24,173 nt of DNA from an uncultured Eubacterium sp. (GTDB taxonomy: Bacteria > Bacillota > Clostridia > Lachnospirales > Lachnospiraceae). Of this stretch, positions 14,152 through 24,141 are shown piece by piece. Under the pieces are notes generated by a model. The model had not been told where the DNA came from, did not search any database, and saw only the letters and a program-made list of their open reading frames with translations. Location: assembly GCA_900551945.1 (NCBI GenBank), contig URYE01000035.1, positions 1 through 24,173 of the forward strand, read 5' to 3'. The first letter of the stretch is position 1. Each line of letters opens with the position of its first letter. A program made the translations under genes and the position numbers.

Positions 14152-14997
14152 TTATTCCATTGTCTTTTTCTGTTTTATTATTAATACTTCCTGCAAATGT
14201 TCAAAATCCACAGCAGGAACTAGATAGCCTGATTGTGTAAGATTATTAGAATCGGTGTCAACATCCTTTGCATATCCTATTAAAATACCAGGAAGGTATT
14301 TATCACTAATGTTAGATGTAACTATCTTATCACCATTTTTGACAACAACATCCTTCTTAAAGTATTGTAGCTTTATTAAACCAGTATCCATAAGCTGTAT
14401 ATCGCCCTTTACAGAACAAGTATCTCCAGTTTCTATTAACATCCCACTTACATAACTTCCATCTTCAATTACTGACTTTACTGTTGCCCAATTATTACCA
14501 ACTTCTGTAACAATACCTACAAGACCACCATCAGCCATAACATTCATATCTACTTCTATTCCATCATTACTGCCTTTATCTACAGTAAAAGTATTATACC
14601 AGTTATTTGTAGGTGAAGCGATTACTCTTGCTCCAACTTTTGCATATTCAGGATATTTTTCATCAAGTTCATAAAGGCTTCTAAGTCTAGCAAGCTCATA
14701 AGTATCCTGTTTTAACTGATTATTCTCTTCTGTAAGAGAGTCTACCTGAGTCTTTAACTTGTCATTTTCCTCTAATACTGTACTTATCTCCTGAAGAGTA
14801 TCATACTTGTCTGCAACCATCAAACCAATATAATTCATACCCTTCTGAACAGGAATAACTACTGTAGAAATAGCATTTCTAAGAGGAGTTGTAAGCCTGT
14901 CTGTAAAAAAGCTCACACCAATAAATACCATGCACAAAAATGCCAATACAATAAGAATGACCTTAGTACTCAGAAAAGATGATAACTTTTTTTTCAT
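14152..14997 (-). CDS. mreC: Rod shape-determining protein MreC
   Basis: MreC is a bitopic scaffold that polymerises outside the membrane and switches PBP2-RodA on. The 281-residue protein has a basic cytoplasmic tip, one transmembrane helix at about 12-30, a coiled coil at about 65-105 (EISTVLEENDKLKTQVDSL), and the beta-barrel MreC domain that follows (ARVIASPTNNWYNTFTVDKG; DGGLVGIVTEVG). Length is normal. The start ATG 14997 is 11 bases after the mreB stop, so mreB and mreC are one message. The C-terminus is Lys-rich. Confidence 0.94.
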   Translation of the reverse strand: MKKKLSSFLSTKVILIVLAFLCMVFIGVSFFTDRLTTPLRNAISTVVIPVQKGMNYIGLMVADKYDTLQEISTVLEENDKLKTQVDSLTEENNQLKQDTYELARLRSLYELDEKYPEYAKVGARVIASPTNNWYNTFTVDKGSNDGIEVDMNVMADGGLVGIVTEVGNNWATVKSVIEDGSYVSGMLIETGDTCSVKGDIQLMDTGLIKLQYFKKDVVVKNGDKIVTSNISDKYLPGILIGYAKDVDTDSNNLTQSGYLVPAVDFEHLQEVLIIKQKKTME

Positions 14998-15008
14998 TTT
15001 ACCAAATC

Positions 15009-16031
15009 CTATTCATATTTTTTGTCCTGTGGAGTGTATGGTATCTTTGAAAATTCTGGCTTATTAACAACATCAATAAGACCTCTTACAACACTCTCTG
15101 CTGGATTTTCAACTATATTAACATTAAGATTAGTTTCTTTATTGATAAACTGCTGAAGATTGCTAATATTAGATGTTCCACCTGTAACATAAATACCATC
15201 TTTTATAATATCTGCTGCAAGTTCTGGTGGAGTTCTTTCTAATATAACCTTAATTGAGTCCATAATTGAATGAAGTGGGTCAACTATTGCTGAATATATA
15301 ACATCAGAAGATATCTGAACACTTACTGGAAGTCCTGAAAGAACATTTCTACCAAAACCTGGAGCAAACTTTTCTTCTGCTTTTACAGCACTTCCGAGTT
15401 CTTTTTTAAGTCCTTCTGCTGTCTTGCTTCCAATAACAAGATTATATTCTTTTCTGATTATACTTATAATACTATCATCAAGCTTATTACCACCAATCTT
15501 GATAGACTTGCTAATTACGATACCACCAAGCGAAATAACTGAAATTTCTGTTGTTTCTGCACCGATATTAACTACCATAATACCCTTAGACTTAGTTACA
15601 TCAAGTCCTGCTCCAATAGCATCTGCTACTGGCTTATCAACAATATAAATATTCTTAGCTTTTACTTTTGAATCTGCTACAAGTTCATAAAAAGCTCTTT
15701 TTTCAACTTCTGTTACATCTGTTGGTACTGCTATATAAAAGTCTGTATTACCTGAAAACTTCTTATCATCATTAATCTTATTAAAGAAACTTACAAGAAG
15801 TGTCTGCATATTTTCTATGTCTGCAATCACACCAAACTTAACAGGAAATGATACTTCAATATTTTCTGGTGCTTTTTCATACATATCGTATGCTTCATCA
15901 CCAAATGCAAGCATTTCTTTCTTATTAGCTATTGCTATTATGTTCTTTTCATTAAGTATTCTTCCCTTTTCATTGCAACACATCTTTAAGTTGCTTGTAC
16001 CAATATCTACTCCGTAAATATTCTGTGCCAT
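15009..16031 (-). CDS. mreB: Divergent MreB-family actin-like protein
   Basis: MreB filaments guide the elongasome along the membrane. The 340-residue protein aligns end to end with MreB/Mbl: DIGTSN (9-14, phosphate 1), PTDVTEVEKRAF (103-114), KPVADAIGAGLDV (133-145), SLGGIVISKSIKIGGNKLDDSII, YNLVIGSKTAE, and VTGGTSNI (282-289, adenosine). Several normally invariant motifs are altered. The usual EEPMAAAIG is DKPVADAIG, the phosphate-2 loop DIGGGTTE is NIGAETTE (155-162), and LTGGGAL is VTGGTSN. Related variants occur in Lachnospiraceae (recall), so this may be a lineage form with changed ATP hydrolysis. ATG 16031 has AAAGGAG about nine bases upstream. It follows radC by 19 bases and leads into mreC. 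No second mreB is in the window. Confidence 0.9.
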   Translation of the reverse strand: MAQNIYGVDIGTSNLKMCCNEKGRILNEKNIIAIANKKEMLAFGDEAYDMYEKAPENIEVSFPVKFGVIADIENMQTLLVSFFNKINDDKKFSGNTDFYIAVPTDVTEVEKRAFYELVADSKVKAKNIYIVDKPVADAIGAGLDVTKSKGIMVVNIGAETTEISVISLGGIVISKSIKIGGNKLDDSIISIIRKEYNLVIGSKTAEGLKKELGSAVKAEEKFAPGFGRNVLSGLPVSVQISSDVIYSAIVDPLHSIMDSIKVILERTPPELAADIIKDGIYVTGGTSNISNLQQFINKETNLNVNIVENPAESVVRGLIDVVNKPEFSKIPYTPQDKKYE

Positions 16032-16050
16032 TTCTAAAGGCTCCTTTCAA

Positions 16051-16758
16051 TTACATAAACTCTTTTTCTTTTAAACTTGTATACGAATTATCGCCTATTA
16101 CAATATGGTCTATTAGGTCAATTCCTAACAAACTTCCTGCTTGTGCAATTCTTCTTGTAACAGCTACGTCATTTCTACTAGGTGTAGCATCACCACTCGG
16201 ATGATTGTGTAGAAGAACAATTCCTACTGCTTCAAACTTTAATGCCTCTGAAAAAACTTCTCTTGGTGTTATAAGAGAAGCATTGACTGTTCCAATTGAA
16301 ATTACACAATCTCGTATCATTTTACACTTACTATCAAGCATAACAAGAACCATATGTTCCTTGTTAAGATGGCGTAAATCTTCCATATAATAGTTAGCTA
16401 TTGCCTCTGGAGATGAAAAATCAAGTCTTACTGCGGCTCTTTGTTTTGCCATTCGCCTTGACAATTCACATATACACTTTATCTGAATTGCTTTTACAGA
16501 CCCAACTCCTTTAATCTTCATAAGCTGATTAATCGTAAGGCTTGTAAGCCCTACAAGTCCATCACCTGTTTGAGCTGTATTAAGAATTTTTTCTGCAAGC
16601 TGTGTTGAATTCATTCCATTAGTTCCAACCCTTAATATAACAGCTAGAAGCTCTATATTAGACAATGCCTCTGCACCAAACTTCATGCACTTTTCATAAG
16701 GTCTTAGGAAATTGCTATCTCCGTCATTACATATACAACTGTTTTGATTAATAATCAT
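16051..16758 (-). CDS. radC: RadC-family JAB/MPN+ domain protein
   Basis: RadC-family proteins carry a zinc metalloprotease-like JAB domain. Their molecular role is unsettled, and the old DNA-repair assignment has been questioned. The 235-residue product has an N-terminal helix-hairpin-helix segment (IKGVGSVKAIQIK) and a C-terminal JAMM motif with His184, His186, Ser194 and Asp197 in HNHPSGDATPSRND; a Glu candidate lies in PREVFSEALK. ATG 16758 is chosen because AAAGGA lies four bases upstream; a TTG at 16776 lies beyond that site. Position directly ahead of mreB is the same as in Bacillus. A 230-base AT-rich gap upstream probably contains its promoter, but I could not single out a convincing one. 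Confidence 0.93.
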   Translation of the reverse strand: MIINQNSCICNDGDSNFLRPYEKCMKFGAEALSNIELLAVILRVGTNGMNSTQLAEKILNTAQTGDGLVGLTSLTINQLMKIKGVGSVKAIQIKCICELSRRMAKQRAAVRLDFSSPEAIANYYMEDLRHLNKEHMVLVMLDSKCKMIRDCVISIGTVNASLITPREVFSEALKFEAVGIVLLHNHPSGDATPSRNDVAVTRRIAQAGSLLGIDLIDHIVIGDNSYTSLKEKEFM

Positions 16759-16988
16759 AGTGTCCTTTCCGGACAAATGGAAAATTCAATCGTAAATATA
16801 TATTACAACTTGCTACTATGCCACTAATATTCAAGTTACAAAGTTCAAAATATTTTATTTAAGCTTAATGATAATAAATATCAATAAGAGCTTTAATACA
16901 ATACAAATATATTAATTATATTTACAAATTGAACCAACTTAAATTATATCATAACTTTCTTTTATTGTATACAAATAATTATTATTTT

Positions 16989-18281
16989 TTATTGAATATT
17001 AATTAGACCTTTTTCGTACATTTTTTGCATACTCATCATTATTCCAAGTTTTGCATGATACCATGTAAGTCCACCTTGAAAATATACTGAATATGGTGGT
17101 TTAAGTGGGCCATCCGCACTTAATTCAATTGACGAGCCTTGCACAAATGCGCCTGCTGCCATTATTACATCTGCATCGTATCCTGGCATTGCCCATGGTT
17201 CAGGAGTTACAAAGCTATCAACAGGAGCTGCTGACTGTATTCCCTTGCAAAATGCAATAAGCCCTTCTGGTGTATTAAGCTCGACAGCTTGAATTATATC
17301 ATGCCTACTTTCTGTACTGTTAGGAATAACCTTAAATCCAAGCTTTTCATAAGCATTTGCTGCAAATATAGCACCCTTTAATGCACCAGCTACTACTGTT
17401 GGTGCAAGGAAAAGTCCTTGATAAAACGACTGATTTACGCCAAGTGTTGCACCCACTTCTTTTCCAAGTCCCGGAGAAGAAAGTCTAAATGCTGCCTGTT
17501 CAATACATTCCTTAGTACCTGCTATGTATCCGCCACAAGGTGCAAGTCCACCACCCGGATTTTTAATAAGTGAACCTACTATCATATCTGCTCCAACCTC
17601 TGATGGCTCTATAAGTTCAACAAATTCACCATAGCAGTTATCAACCATACATATTACTTCTGGTTTTATTCCTTTAATAAATGATATTAACTCACCTATT
17701 CTTTCTACTGAAAGTGTAGGTCTTGAAGCATATCCTTTTGAACGTTGTATAGTTACAAGCTTAGTTTTTTCATTAATTGCCTTTTTAATATTTTCAAAAT
17801 CAAAGCTTCCATCTTCTAATAAATCAACTTGCTTGTAAGTTATGCCATATTCGGCAAGACTTCCTTTCGATGGTCTTATACCAATAATCTCGTCCATAGT
17901 ATCATAAGGCTTTCCAACTGGTGACAAAAGTTCATCACCCGGTCTTAAGTTAGCAGAAAGCGCTATATTAAGAGCATGTGTTCCACACATAATCTGTGGT
18001 CTTACAAGTGCTGCTTCTGTCTTAAAAAGGTCAGCATACACCTGTTCTAAAGTATCTCTGCCTTCATCATTATAACCATAGCCTGTAGTACCAGAAAGGT
18101 GCATTTCTGCCACCTTATTTTTTTGCATAGCTTGTAAAACTTTCATTTGATTATATTCTGCATTTTCATCAATCTTTTCAAATCTTTCTTTAAGACCTTT
18201 AAGTATATTTTCAGAAAAATCATATATCTGTTCTGAAATTCCCATATTACAATACATTTCTTTAATAGCTTTTGTTTCCAT
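16989..18281 (-). CDS. Methionine gamma-lyase family PLP enzyme (aluminium resistance-like)
   Basis: The 430-residue protein belongs to the PLP-dependent family labelled Met_gamma_lyase or aluminium resistance protein (Bacillus YnbB type). The substrate has not been firmly established. Key blocks are HLSGTTGYGYNDEGRDTLEQ (61-80), RPQIMCGTHALNIAL, MVDNCYGEF, and GSLIKNPGGGLAPCGGY, in which Lys240 is the predicted Schiff-base lysine. The C-terminus (GSSIELSADGPLKPPYSVYFQGGL) is well conserved. Length is normal. ATG 18281 has AAGGA nine bases upstream. It follows miaA by 37 bases, an arrangement frequent in Firmicutes. Downstream is AT-rich sequence with a TTGTATACAA palindrome (16966-16975) and a weak hairpin near 16906-16924 that might terminate the mutS-to-here unit. 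Confidence 0.88.
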   Translation of the reverse strand: METKAIKEMYCNMGISEQIYDFSENILKGLKERFEKIDENAEYNQMKVLQAMQKNKVAEMHLSGTTGYGYNDEGRDTLEQVYADLFKTEAALVRPQIMCGTHALNIALSANLRPGDELLSPVGKPYDTMDEIIGIRPSKGSLAEYGITYKQVDLLEDGSFDFENIKKAINEKTKLVTIQRSKGYASRPTLSVERIGELISFIKGIKPEVICMVDNCYGEFVELIEPSEVGADMIVGSLIKNPGGGLAPCGGYIAGTKECIEQAAFRLSSPGLGKEVGATLGVNQSFYQGLFLAPTVVAGALKGAIFAANAYEKLGFKVIPNSTESRHDIIQAVELNTPEGLIAFCKGIQSAAPVDSFVTPEPWAMPGYDADVIMAAGAFVQGSSIELSADGPLKPPYSVYFQGGLTWYHAKLGIMMSMQKMYEKGLINIQ

Positions 18282-18318
18282 AAATCACAATCCTTTCTTG
18301 TATTCTAATTAATATTCT

Positions 18319-19290
18319 TTAGCTATTCCATTTTTTTGTTATAATATCAACCATTGCTGTCAATATCTTTTCTTTTGAATTATCATAATCTTTGTAATTT
18401 AACCAACACACATCAGACTCTCGCTTAAACCAAGTAAGCTGTCTTTTTGCAAAATGTCTTGTATCACGCTTTATAATATATCTTGCCATTTCTTCATCGT
18501 ACATTCCATCAAGATAGTCAAATATCTCTTTGTATCCAATACCCTGCATTGATACTAAATCCTTAGTATATCCTTGTTTTCTTAAATTTTCAACCTCTGA
18601 TACAAGTCCCATCTCAAACATCTTGTCAACACGAATATCAATTCTTTTATAAAGAATATCTCTATCATTATTTAATACAAAATATATAAAATTATATGGC
18701 GAAACTTTCTTTTGCTGTTCTTCGTTATGCTCAGACATTTTCTTACCTGTATCATAAAAATACTCAAGCGCACGAATTACTCTTTTTACATTGTTAGGGT
18801 GAATATTTTGTGCCGACTTTTCATCAACTTCCTTTAACATATTGTGAAGATAAATATTGCCTTTTTCATCAGCAATTTTAGCAAACTTTTCTCTATAACC
18901 ACTGTTGTCTTTATCTTGTTCACTGTCATTATTTTCTGGTGTAAACTCAATATCATAAAGAATTGCTTGAATATAAAACCCCGTTCCGCCTACAATAATA
19001 GGCACTTTACCACGACTGTATATGTCATCAATCGCCTGCTTTGCCATTTTTTGAAATACAACTACATTAAATTCTTCGTCAGGTTCAAGCTCATCAACAA
19101 GAAAATGCTTAACCCCTGCCATCTCTTCTTTCGTAACCTTAGCAGTTCCAATATCCATGTGCTTATAAACCTGCATAGAGTCCGCACTTATAATCTCTCC
19201 ATTAAGCCTTTTAGCAAGCTCAATCGAAAGTTCCGTCTTACCAACCGCCGTAGGCCCAGTAAGAATAACTAATGGTTTTTTCTTATCCAT
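18319..19290 (-). CDS. miaA: tRNA dimethylallyltransferase MiaA
   Basis: MiaA transfers a dimethylallyl group to A37 of tRNAs that read UNN codons. The 323-residue protein has the P-loop GPTAVGKT (12-19), the substrate block ISADSMQVYKHMDIGTAK with Asp37, VGGTGFYIQA, NNVKRVIRALEYF, GIGYKEI and the tail RDTRHFAKRQLTWFKR. All expected elements are present and length is normal. ATG 19290 is four bases after the mutL stop, and its AAAGGA ribosome binding site lies inside the end of mutL, so the two are translationally linked. The mutS-mutL-miaA order is common in Firmicutes. Confidence 0.96.
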   Translation of the reverse strand: MDKKKPLVILTGPTAVGKTELSIELAKRLNGEIISADSMQVYKHMDIGTAKVTKEEMAGVKHFLVDELEPDEEFNVVVFQKMAKQAIDDIYSRGKVPIIVGGTGFYIQAILYDIEFTPENNDSEQDKDNSGYREKFAKIADEKGNIYLHNMLKEVDEKSAQNIHPNNVKRVIRALEYFYDTGKKMSEHNEEQQKKVSPYNFIYFVLNNDRDILYKRIDIRVDKMFEMGLVSEVENLRKQGYTKDLVSMQGIGYKEIFDYLDGMYDEEMARYIIKRDTRHFAKRQLTWFKRESDVCWLNYKDYDNSKEKILTAMVDIITKKWNS

Positions 19291-19294
19291 ATTA

Positions 19295-21400
19295 TTATAA
19301 TATCCTTTTAAATTTCTTTTCTATCTCATACTTTGTCATCATTATCAAAGTAGGTCTACCATGTGGGCAATTATAAGGATTATCAGCTTCCATAAGTTCT
19401 TTCATAAGCTCTTTCGCTTCCTGCATAGAAAGCCTATTATTTCCTTTAACTGCTGCCTTACAAGACATAGAAGCAATTCTTTCCGTAATAATCTCAGGCG
19501 TATTTCTGTTACTATCATCGACAAGATTATCAAGCATATCTATAAGAAGCTGTTTGCAATCAACCTTTGGCAAGTTAGATGGCATACCCGTAACCTTATA
19601 TTCATTGCCACCAAACTCCTCAATCTCATAACCCAAGCTTTTAAATATATCCATATTTTCTACAAGCACCTGCTGTTCTCTCATATTAACACTTAAAATA
19701 ACCGGTGGCATAATCATTTGACTGTCCATCTGCTTGTTTGCAAGTCGCTTCATAAAACGTTCATATAAAACCTTTTCATGCGCTGCGTGCTGGTCCATCA
19801 TATAAAACTTATCTTCAAATTCTATAAGCCAATATGTGTCAAAAAGCTGTCCTATAATTCTATACTGTATAGTGTTAGTCTTGTCTAACAGCTTATCTTC
19901 AAACATAGACATTTGAGTAGCTTTCATATCAGCTTGTTTAGCTTGTTCAATAGCTATAGCGTCTTGCTTTACCATAAGTTCTGAACGCTTTTTCTCGAAA
20001 GGCTCTGGAAGTCTTTCTTTTTCAAATTTATTATCATTTTGAACACTTTCATTTTTTAAAGAAATATCTTTCTTTATATTGTTATCTAATAATGGACTTG
20101 CTAAAACTTCTTTTTCTTTATTTTCATTAAAACATTTATGCACATTACTATCTACTTTTGATTGACCTGCATTAAAAGTATTTCCTTGATAACCACCATA
20201 ATGAGAAACAGCTTCTTTTATGGAATTGTTCAAATTACTAGTATTTGTTACATTTTCTTTAGGCAAATTATTTCTACTGTTCGTGTAGTTATTAAATGTT
20301 CTATCTATACTACTTGAACTATTAGCATTATTGTTTAAAATGCTATTTACATTAAATTCTCCCCTTTGAGCCTTTACTGATGGTGGCTCATTTACACGAA
20401 CTTCTGGAATTAACTCTCTTTGTTCAAGAGCATTTTTAATTACAGACAGTACAAAATTATAAACAAATTCATTCTTTGAAAACCTAAGCTCCATTTTCGT
20501 TGGGTGAACATTTACATCAAGAATTTCTTGATTAATTGTAAAATGTAGTGCTGTAAATGGGTAATTGTGTGGCATTATATGACCTTTGTAGGCTTCTTCT
20601 ATTGCCTTTGTAATAATACCACTCTTTATATATCGCCCGTTGATATAATAATTCTCATAAGTCCTGTTGCCCCTGCAAATCATAGGCTTGCCAATAAAAC
20701 CATCTATCTGAATATCTTGTGTTTTAGCACTAACTTGTATAAGATTTCTTGTTATATCTCTGCCATACACACTGTATATTATGTCTTTAAGATTAGTATT
20801 TCCAGATGTATGAAGTTTATTTTGGTTGTTGTTAATAAAGCGAAATGACACATCTGGATGGGAAAGTGATAAATGTTCAATCAGCGCATTAATGTAGCCT
20901 GCTTCTGTAGTGGCTGTCTTTAAGAACTTTCTTCGCACTGGCGTATTGTAAAAAAGATTTCTTACAATAAATGTCGTACCATCTGGAACACCAGCTTCTT
21001 CCATGCTCTTTTCTTCTCCGCCTTCAATTACATACCTGTAGCCCGTAAAGTTATCACTTGTCTTAGTAATAAGCTCTACTTGCGCTACTGATGAAATACT
21101 TGACAAAGCTTCACCCCTAAAGCCAAGTGACTTAATGCTTATAAGGTCTTCCACTGACTTTATCTTACTTGTAGAATGTCTTAAAAAGGCAAGTGGAATA
21201 TCTTCTTTTGATATCCCTGTGCCATTGTCTGTAACTCTTATAAATGATATTCCACCGTCTTTTATTTCAATTGTAATTGCTGTGGCTTTTGCGTCAATCG
21301 CATTTTCTACTAATTCCTTAACGACAGAAGATGGTCTTTCTATAACCTCTCCTGCCGCAATCTTATCTATAGTATTTTTATCTAAAACTTGTATTGACAT
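19295..21400 (-). CDS. mutL: DNA mismatch repair protein MutL (endonuclease type)
   Basis: MutL links MutS recognition to strand removal. The 701-residue protein has a GHKL ATPase N-domain (KIAAGEVIERPSSVVKELVE; DNGTGI; FRGEALSSIS). A long low-complexity linker rich in Asn, Ser and Lys (about 350-500) follows, then a C-terminal endonuclease domain with the metal motif DQHAAHE (536-542), SCKAAVKG and CPHGRPT (678-684). This means the strand is nicked by MutL itself and no MutH is needed. ATG 21400 is used because GGAGG lies five bases upstream; an in-frame TTG at 21412 overlaps that site. It follows mutS by 31 bases. Confidence 0.96.
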   Translation of the reverse strand: MSIQVLDKNTIDKIAAGEVIERPSSVVKELVENAIDAKATAITIEIKDGGISFIRVTDNGTGISKEDIPLAFLRHSTSKIKSVEDLISIKSLGFRGEALSSISSVAQVELITKTSDNFTGYRYVIEGGEEKSMEEAGVPDGTTFIVRNLFYNTPVRRKFLKTATTEAGYINALIEHLSLSHPDVSFRFINNNQNKLHTSGNTNLKDIIYSVYGRDITRNLIQVSAKTQDIQIDGFIGKPMICRGNRTYENYYINGRYIKSGIITKAIEEAYKGHIMPHNYPFTALHFTINQEILDVNVHPTKMELRFSKNEFVYNFVLSVIKNALEQRELIPEVRVNEPPSVKAQRGEFNVNSILNNNANSSSSIDRTFNNYTNSRNNLPKENVTNTSNLNNSIKEAVSHYGGYQGNTFNAGQSKVDSNVHKCFNENKEKEVLASPLLDNNIKKDISLKNESVQNDNKFEKERLPEPFEKKRSELMVKQDAIAIEQAKQADMKATQMSMFEDKLLDKTNTIQYRIIGQLFDTYWLIEFEDKFYMMDQHAAHEKVLYERFMKRLANKQMDSQMIMPPVILSVNMREQQVLVENMDIFKSLGYEIEEFGGNEYKVTGMPSNLPKVDCKQLLIDMLDNLVDDSNRNTPEIITERIASMSCKAAVKGNNRLSMQEAKELMKELMEADNPYNCPHGRPTLIMMTKYEIEKKFKRIL

Positions 21401-21431
21401 AATTCCCTCCAACCCAAAAGGCTACCTCTTT

Positions 21432-24086
21432 TTACCAACGATTTTTAACCTTGCTTTGAAGCTTATAAAGCATATTAAGTGCATCTATCGGTGTCATATT
21501 ACCAATATCAATATTTTTGATTTCTTCGATTATATCATCATTACCAACAGTATCAAAAAGTGTCATTTGCTTTACTTCTAATTCATCCACCTTTTTATAC
21601 TGCTCATTCATTTTTTCTTTTTTCTTAGAATACTGCGCTATATCCTTTGCCTTTTGTGAAATATCTGCGTCACTTAATTCAGCTACTAACTTTTTAGCTC
21701 TTTCAATTACAGTATCAGGAACGCCTGCAAGTTTTGCTACTTGAATACCATAACTTTTATCTGCGCCACCCTTTACTATTTTTCTAAGAAATACTATTTC
21801 ATCACCACATTCTTTAACAGCAATACAGTAGTTGTTGACACCATCAAGTGTCCCTTCAAGTTCAGTAAGCTCGTGGTAATGTGTTGCAAAAAGTGTCTTT
21901 GCTCCAAGAATTTTAGTATTTGCTATATACTCAACAACTGCCCAAGCTATACTTAATCCGTCAAATGTACTTGTTCCTCGTCCAATTTCATCGAGAATAA
22001 GCAGACTCTTTTGTGTTGCATTTCTTAAAATATTAGCTACTTCTGTCATCTCAACCATAAATGTAGATTGACCAGATGCTAAATCATCTGACGCACCAAC
22101 TCTTGTAAATATCCTATCTACAATGCCAACATCGGCAGACGAAGCTGGAACAAATGAACCAACTTGTGCCATAAGCACAATAAGCGCAGTTTGTCGCATA
22201 TATGTTGATTTACCTGCCATATTAGGCCCAGTAATAATAGATACTCTGTTAGCTGAATTGTCAAGATATGTGTCATTTGCAACAAACATATCGTTATTTA
22301 TCATTTTTTCAACTACGGGATGTCTTCCATTTTTAATATCAATTATGCCCTTTTCATTTATCTTAGGACGCACATACCCATTTTGCTGTGCTACAACAGA
22401 TAATGATGAAAATACATCTATCATTGCTATGGCTTTTGCTGTGTTTCTTATTCTTAACACTTCACCTGCAATAATTTCTCTTACCTCTGCAAAAAGGTCA
22501 TACTCTAAAGAATAAAGCTTATCTTCTGCCCCAAGAATAACATCTTCTAGCTTTTTTAATTCTTCTGTTGTGTATCGTTCAGCATTTGTAAGTGTCTGCT
22601 TTCTTACCCAATTAACCGGAACTAGATTTTTAAAAGAATTAGTAACCTCAAGATAATAGCCAAATACTTTGTTATACTTAATTTTTAAGTTTTTAATTCC
22701 TGTATTTTGCTTTTCTCTTTCTTCAAGCTGTGCAAGCCACTCTTTACCTTCTGTCTTTGCTTTTCTTAACTTGTCTGCTTCTTCTGAATAGCCCTCTTTT
22801 ATAATACCGCCATCTCTCATTGCAATAGGTGGGTCATCAACAATTGCGTTATTAACTAATTGATATAAGTCCTGCAAATCATCCATTTTTTCAAAGGCTT
22901 CTTTAAACAAATTGCTTTTAAATGTTCCCATAATATTTTTAATATATGGTATCATTTCAAGCGAATTTCTAAAAGCTATAAGGTCACGAGGATTAGCTGA
23001 CTTACAACTTATCTTAGTCATAAGTCTTTCAAGGTCATATATTGGATTTAGATATTCTCTTATTTCTTCTCTGTCAATTGCATTGTTGTTAAGTTCTTCA
23101 ATTCCATTTAACCTATCTTCAATTGAAGCTTTATTAATAAGTGGCTGTTCAAGCATTGAACGAAGTGTTCTAGCTCCCATCGCTGTCTTTGTCTTATCAA
23201 GCACCCAAAGAAGTGAACCTCTTTTTTGCTTTTCTCTTAAAGTTTCTACAAGCTCTAAGTTTCTTCTTGAAGAACTGTCGATAAGCATATATTTTCCTGT
23301 TGTATATGGAGCTAAGGAAGTTATGTGCATAAGGTCGTTTTTTTGTGTTTCATAAAGATATAAAAGAACCGCACCTGCTGAAATAATTCCAACTGAATAA
23401 TCTTTAAGACCTAATCCATCAAGAGTTGTCAATTTAAAATGGCTAAGTAACTTATTGTTGCAAGTATCTTCGTCAAAATACCAATTGTCAAGAGCTGACA
23501 CTGATATCCCTAGCTTTTCTACAACAAAAGAAATGTCTATGCCACTCATATTAAAATATTCATTGACTATAATCTCAGACGGTACAAATTTATTAAGCTC
23601 GTCAATAAGTTCGCTACCATTTTCAAGCTCTGTTACAAAATAATCACCTGTTGTATAATCAATAAAGGACACACCTATTTTTTCACCTAGATATACAATG
23701 CCACAAAGGTAGTTATTTCTAGTTTCATCTAAAGACTGCACACTCAAATTAGTAGATGGAGTAACAACCTTTATTACTTCTCTTTTTACAATGCCCTTTG
23801 CTTTTTTAGGGTCTTCCATCTGCTCACAGATTGCTACTTTATAACCATTTGACACAAGTCTTGTAATATAATTTTCTGCTGCATGAAATGGAATACCGCA
23901 CATCGGCGCACGTTCTTCTTGTCCACAGTCCTTTCCTGTAAGTGTAAGTTCAAGTTCCTTTGATACAGCTATTGCATCATCAAAAAACATTTCATAAAAA
24001 TCACCAAGCCTGTAAAATAAAATACAGTCTTTATACTGTTCTTTTGTTTCCAGATAATGTTGCATCATTGGTGAATATCCAGCCAT
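21432..24086 (-). CDS. mutS: DNA mismatch repair protein MutS
   Basis: MutS recognises mismatches and small loops. The 884-residue protein has the mismatch-contact motif F30-Y-E32, the connector and lever domains, the Walker A GPNMAGKST (620-628), Walker B LLILDE (Asp699, Glu700) and the signature GRGTSTFDG. A likely beta-clamp motif QMTLF is at 840-844, followed by the C-terminal dimerisation tail. All key residues are intact. ATG 24086 follows GGAGG by five bases. The open frame extends upstream to 24149, but that extension has no ribosome binding site and overlaps the promoter and terminator region. It leads the mutS-mutL-miaA unit. Confidence 0.97.
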   Translation of the reverse strand: MAGYSPMMQHYLETKEQYKDCILFYRLGDFYEMFFDDAIAVSKELELTLTGKDCGQEERAPMCGIPFHAAENYITRLVSNGYKVAICEQMEDPKKAKGIVKREVIKVVTPSTNLSVQSLDETRNNYLCGIVYLGEKIGVSFIDYTTGDYFVTELENGSELIDELNKFVPSEIIVNEYFNMSGIDISFVVEKLGISVSALDNWYFDEDTCNNKLLSHFKLTTLDGLGLKDYSVGIISAGAVLLYLYETQKNDLMHITSLAPYTTGKYMLIDSSSRRNLELVETLREKQKRGSLLWVLDKTKTAMGARTLRSMLEQPLINKASIEDRLNGIEELNNNAIDREEIREYLNPIYDLERLMTKISCKSANPRDLIAFRNSLEMIPYIKNIMGTFKSNLFKEAFEKMDDLQDLYQLVNNAIVDDPPIAMRDGGIIKEGYSEEADKLRKAKTEGKEWLAQLEEREKQNTGIKNLKIKYNKVFGYYLEVTNSFKNLVPVNWVRKQTLTNAERYTTEELKKLEDVILGAEDKLYSLEYDLFAEVREIIAGEVLRIRNTAKAIAMIDVFSSLSVVAQQNGYVRPKINEKGIIDIKNGRHPVVEKMINNDMFVANDTYLDNSANRVSIITGPNMAGKSTYMRQTALIVLMAQVGSFVPASSADVGIVDRIFTRVGASDDLASGQSTFMVEMTEVANILRNATQKSLLILDEIGRGTSTFDGLSIAWAVVEYIANTKILGAKTLFATHYHELTELEGTLDGVNNYCIAVKECGDEIVFLRKIVKGGADKSYGIQVAKLAGVPDTVIERAKKLVAELSDADISQKAKDIAQYSKKKEKMNEQYKKVDELEVKQMTLFDTVGNDDIIEEIKNIDIGNMTPIDALNMLYKLQSKVKNRW

Positions 24087-24112
24087 TTTTGCCTCCATTT
24101 TATTAAATAAAT

Positions 24113-24141
24113 ATAATATAACGTGAGTTCGACAAATAAAA
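24113..24141 (-). promoter_or_regulatory. Candidate promoter for mutS
   Basis: On the minus strand TTTTAT (24136-24141) and TATTAT (24113-24118) are 17 bases apart, 27 bases upstream of the ATG. The -35 match is poor and overlaps the T-run of the upstream terminator. The location just after a terminator supports a new transcription start here. Confidence 0.3.

Noticed and set aside
16960..16980. TTGTATACAA palindrome as a regulator operator
   Set aside because: A 10-base AT-rich palindrome is likely by chance here, and it lies downstream of the nearest minus-strand gene rather than in an obvious promoter.
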